Source of the DNA: Myxococcus stipitatus | GTDB lineage: Bacteria; Myxococcota; Myxococcia; Myxococcales; Myxococcaceae | Length of the DNA stretch: 64,000 nt | Reading direction: 5' to 3' | Assembly: GCF_038561935.1 (NCBI RefSeq) | Contig: NZ_CP102770.1 | Location: 2,976,001 to 3,040,000 of the forward strand | In this document: one piece after another, positions 63,195 through 64,000 of the stretch | Position numbering within the stretch: position 1 is the first letter of the stretch | Layout: every line of letters starts with the position of its first letter | Translations under genes and position numbers: made by a program | The notes under the pieces: generated by a model | Databases searched by the model: none | What the model was told of the DNA's origin: nothing | What the model saw: the letters and a program-made list of their open reading frames with translations, nothing else

Positions 63195-64000
63195 TCAAGG
63201 GACCTTGTGCGCGCCACGGTAGGCGCCGAGAGAGGACTCCCGGACGCCCTTCACGTGGTCATACAGACGGTCGACGACGGCGCCCGCGGTGTCCAGCCGG
63301 AGCATGATGCCCAGGACGAGCTCCGGCATGGCGGCCGGGTTGCGCGCGAGCAGCGGGATGATGATTTCGTCCATCCAGGCGTTGGCGTGCTCCACGTCCA
63401 CCGTGGTGTGCTCCAGGTGGTACGCCAGCGGCTTGTCGGCCATGCCCACGCGGCGCCAGCCCTGGATCTGCCACTCGAAGCGGCCGGGAATCATGGTCTC
63501 GGTGGCCAGGAGCGCGCCGAGGATTTCCGTCAGCCGTGAGCGGTTCATCGCCATGCTCATGTACATGTTGACGAGCGCGAGCTCCTCGCGCACGAACAGG
63601 TCCAGGCGCTCCGTATAGATATCCCTGGGCAGCTCCAGGTAGTCCATGAGGTCGAAGCGCATGTTGCGGTGGACGCGAGGGTCCTGCGCGTGGCCGACCT
63701 CATCCCAGAAGTTCTTGGCCAGCTCCAGCTTGATGGTGCCATAGACGCCCGGCATCATCAGCGCGATGATATCGCCGAAGAGCACCTCGAGCGGCGTCTC
63801 CTGAAGGAAGAACTCCCGCAGCTGCTCGAAGGTGGCCTTGTCCCGCAGGAAGGCGAAGATGGGATGCGAGATGTTGGACGGGTGGGCGCGCACCGTCTGG
63901 GTCACCCACTCCTTGAAAGAGGCGGCCGGCGGCAGCGAGTTGAGGACGGGGGCGTACTTCTTCAGGGAGGCCTGATGCCAACACTTCTCCAGGACCCCCT
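63195..64000 (-). CDS. Haem-oxygenase-like diiron protein (iron-containing redox enzyme family), partial
   Basis: The frame is open from the right edge to TGA at 63195, about 268 residues, with the N-terminus outside the window. A GTG at 63905 is not the likely start, as coding-like sequence (LEKCWHQASLKKYAPVLN) continues upstream. Likely metal ligands: FLQETPLEVLFGD, FWDEVGHAQDPRVHRNMRFD, LLATETMIPGRFEW and YHLEHTTVDVEHANAW. The E...E..H...E...H/D layout fits haem-oxygenase-like diiron oxidases, which desaturate or cleave C-C bonds. First gene of the cluster in this window. Confidence 0.78.
   Translation of the reverse strand, partial: GVLEKCWHQASLKKYAPVLNSLPPAASFKEWVTQTVRAHPSNISHPIFAFLRDKATFEQLREFFLQETPLEVLFGDIIALMMPGVYGTIKLELAKNFWDEVGHAQDPRVHRNMRFDLMDYLELPRDIYTERLDLFVREELALVNMYMSMAMNRSRLTEILGALLATETMIPGRFEWQIQGWRRVGMADKPLAYHLEHTTVDVEHANAWMDEIIIPLLARNPAAMPELVLGIMLRLDTAGAVVDRLYDHVKGVRESSLGAYRGAHKVP

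Overview
This window looks like chromosomal DNA from a high-GC myxobacterium (Myxococcus, Corallococcus or a close relative). The evidence is the strong G/C third-position bias and families largely peculiar to that group: a DUF2381-type secreted protein next to a Ser/Thr kinase, kinases with C-terminal extensions, a DUF2380-type SitA-like toxin followed by a small partner gene, many lipoproteins with clear lipoboxes, and an ECF sigma/anti-sigma/caspase operon. No database was searched; family names come from recognising motifs.

Region 1 (1-11,577) looks like the right-hand part of an integrated element. On the minus strand it carries a replication module: a winged-helix gene, a primase-like gene and a DUF5906-like helicase that runs off the left edge. 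The module is accompanied by an iteron-like array of TGACGGA motifs and an 83-bp tandem repeat. On the plus strand follow a DUF2381 protein, two kinase-fold proteins (the second with a degenerate catalytic loop), a probable outer-membrane protein, and a SitA-like toxin/immunity locus. In that locus the lipobox and the toxin body are in different frames around a run of eight G. The region ends at a 3' tRNA/tmRNA-like fragment plus terminator, a typical attachment-site scar.

Region 2 (11,578-24,836) is accessory and rich in insertion sequences. It holds a polysaccharide deacetylase, a secreted protein of unknown function, an SDR translationally coupled to an ECF-like sigma factor, an IstB (IS21) remnant, an intact IS66 element with an 8-bp target duplication, a second IS66 end, an orphan PD-(D/E)XK plus P-loop NTPase protein, and an IS3-type element.

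Region 3 (24,837-37,803) is a complete class 1 DISARM anti-phage operon, drmD-drmMI-drmA-drmB-drmC. All junctions except drmMI/drmA overlap. With the nuclease-NTPase gene it forms a defence island bordered by transposable elements.

Region 4 (37,804-64,000) is more ordinary chromosome. It contains secreted or lipoprotein enzymes (GH71-like, NIPSNAP, PIG-L, di-haem peroxidase, M16 peptidase), an ECF sigma/anti-sigma/caspase operon, a Cys-rich membrane protein, a trypsin-fold protein lacking its catalytic residues, a VOC/TetR divergent pair with a clear palindromic operator, and three small conserved proteins. At the right edge is a minus-strand cluster: haem-oxygenase-like diiron protein, tautomerase, membrane desaturase, metallo-beta-lactamase-fold hydrolase and PLP decarboxylase. 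It may make or modify a lipid or amine-derived metabolite.
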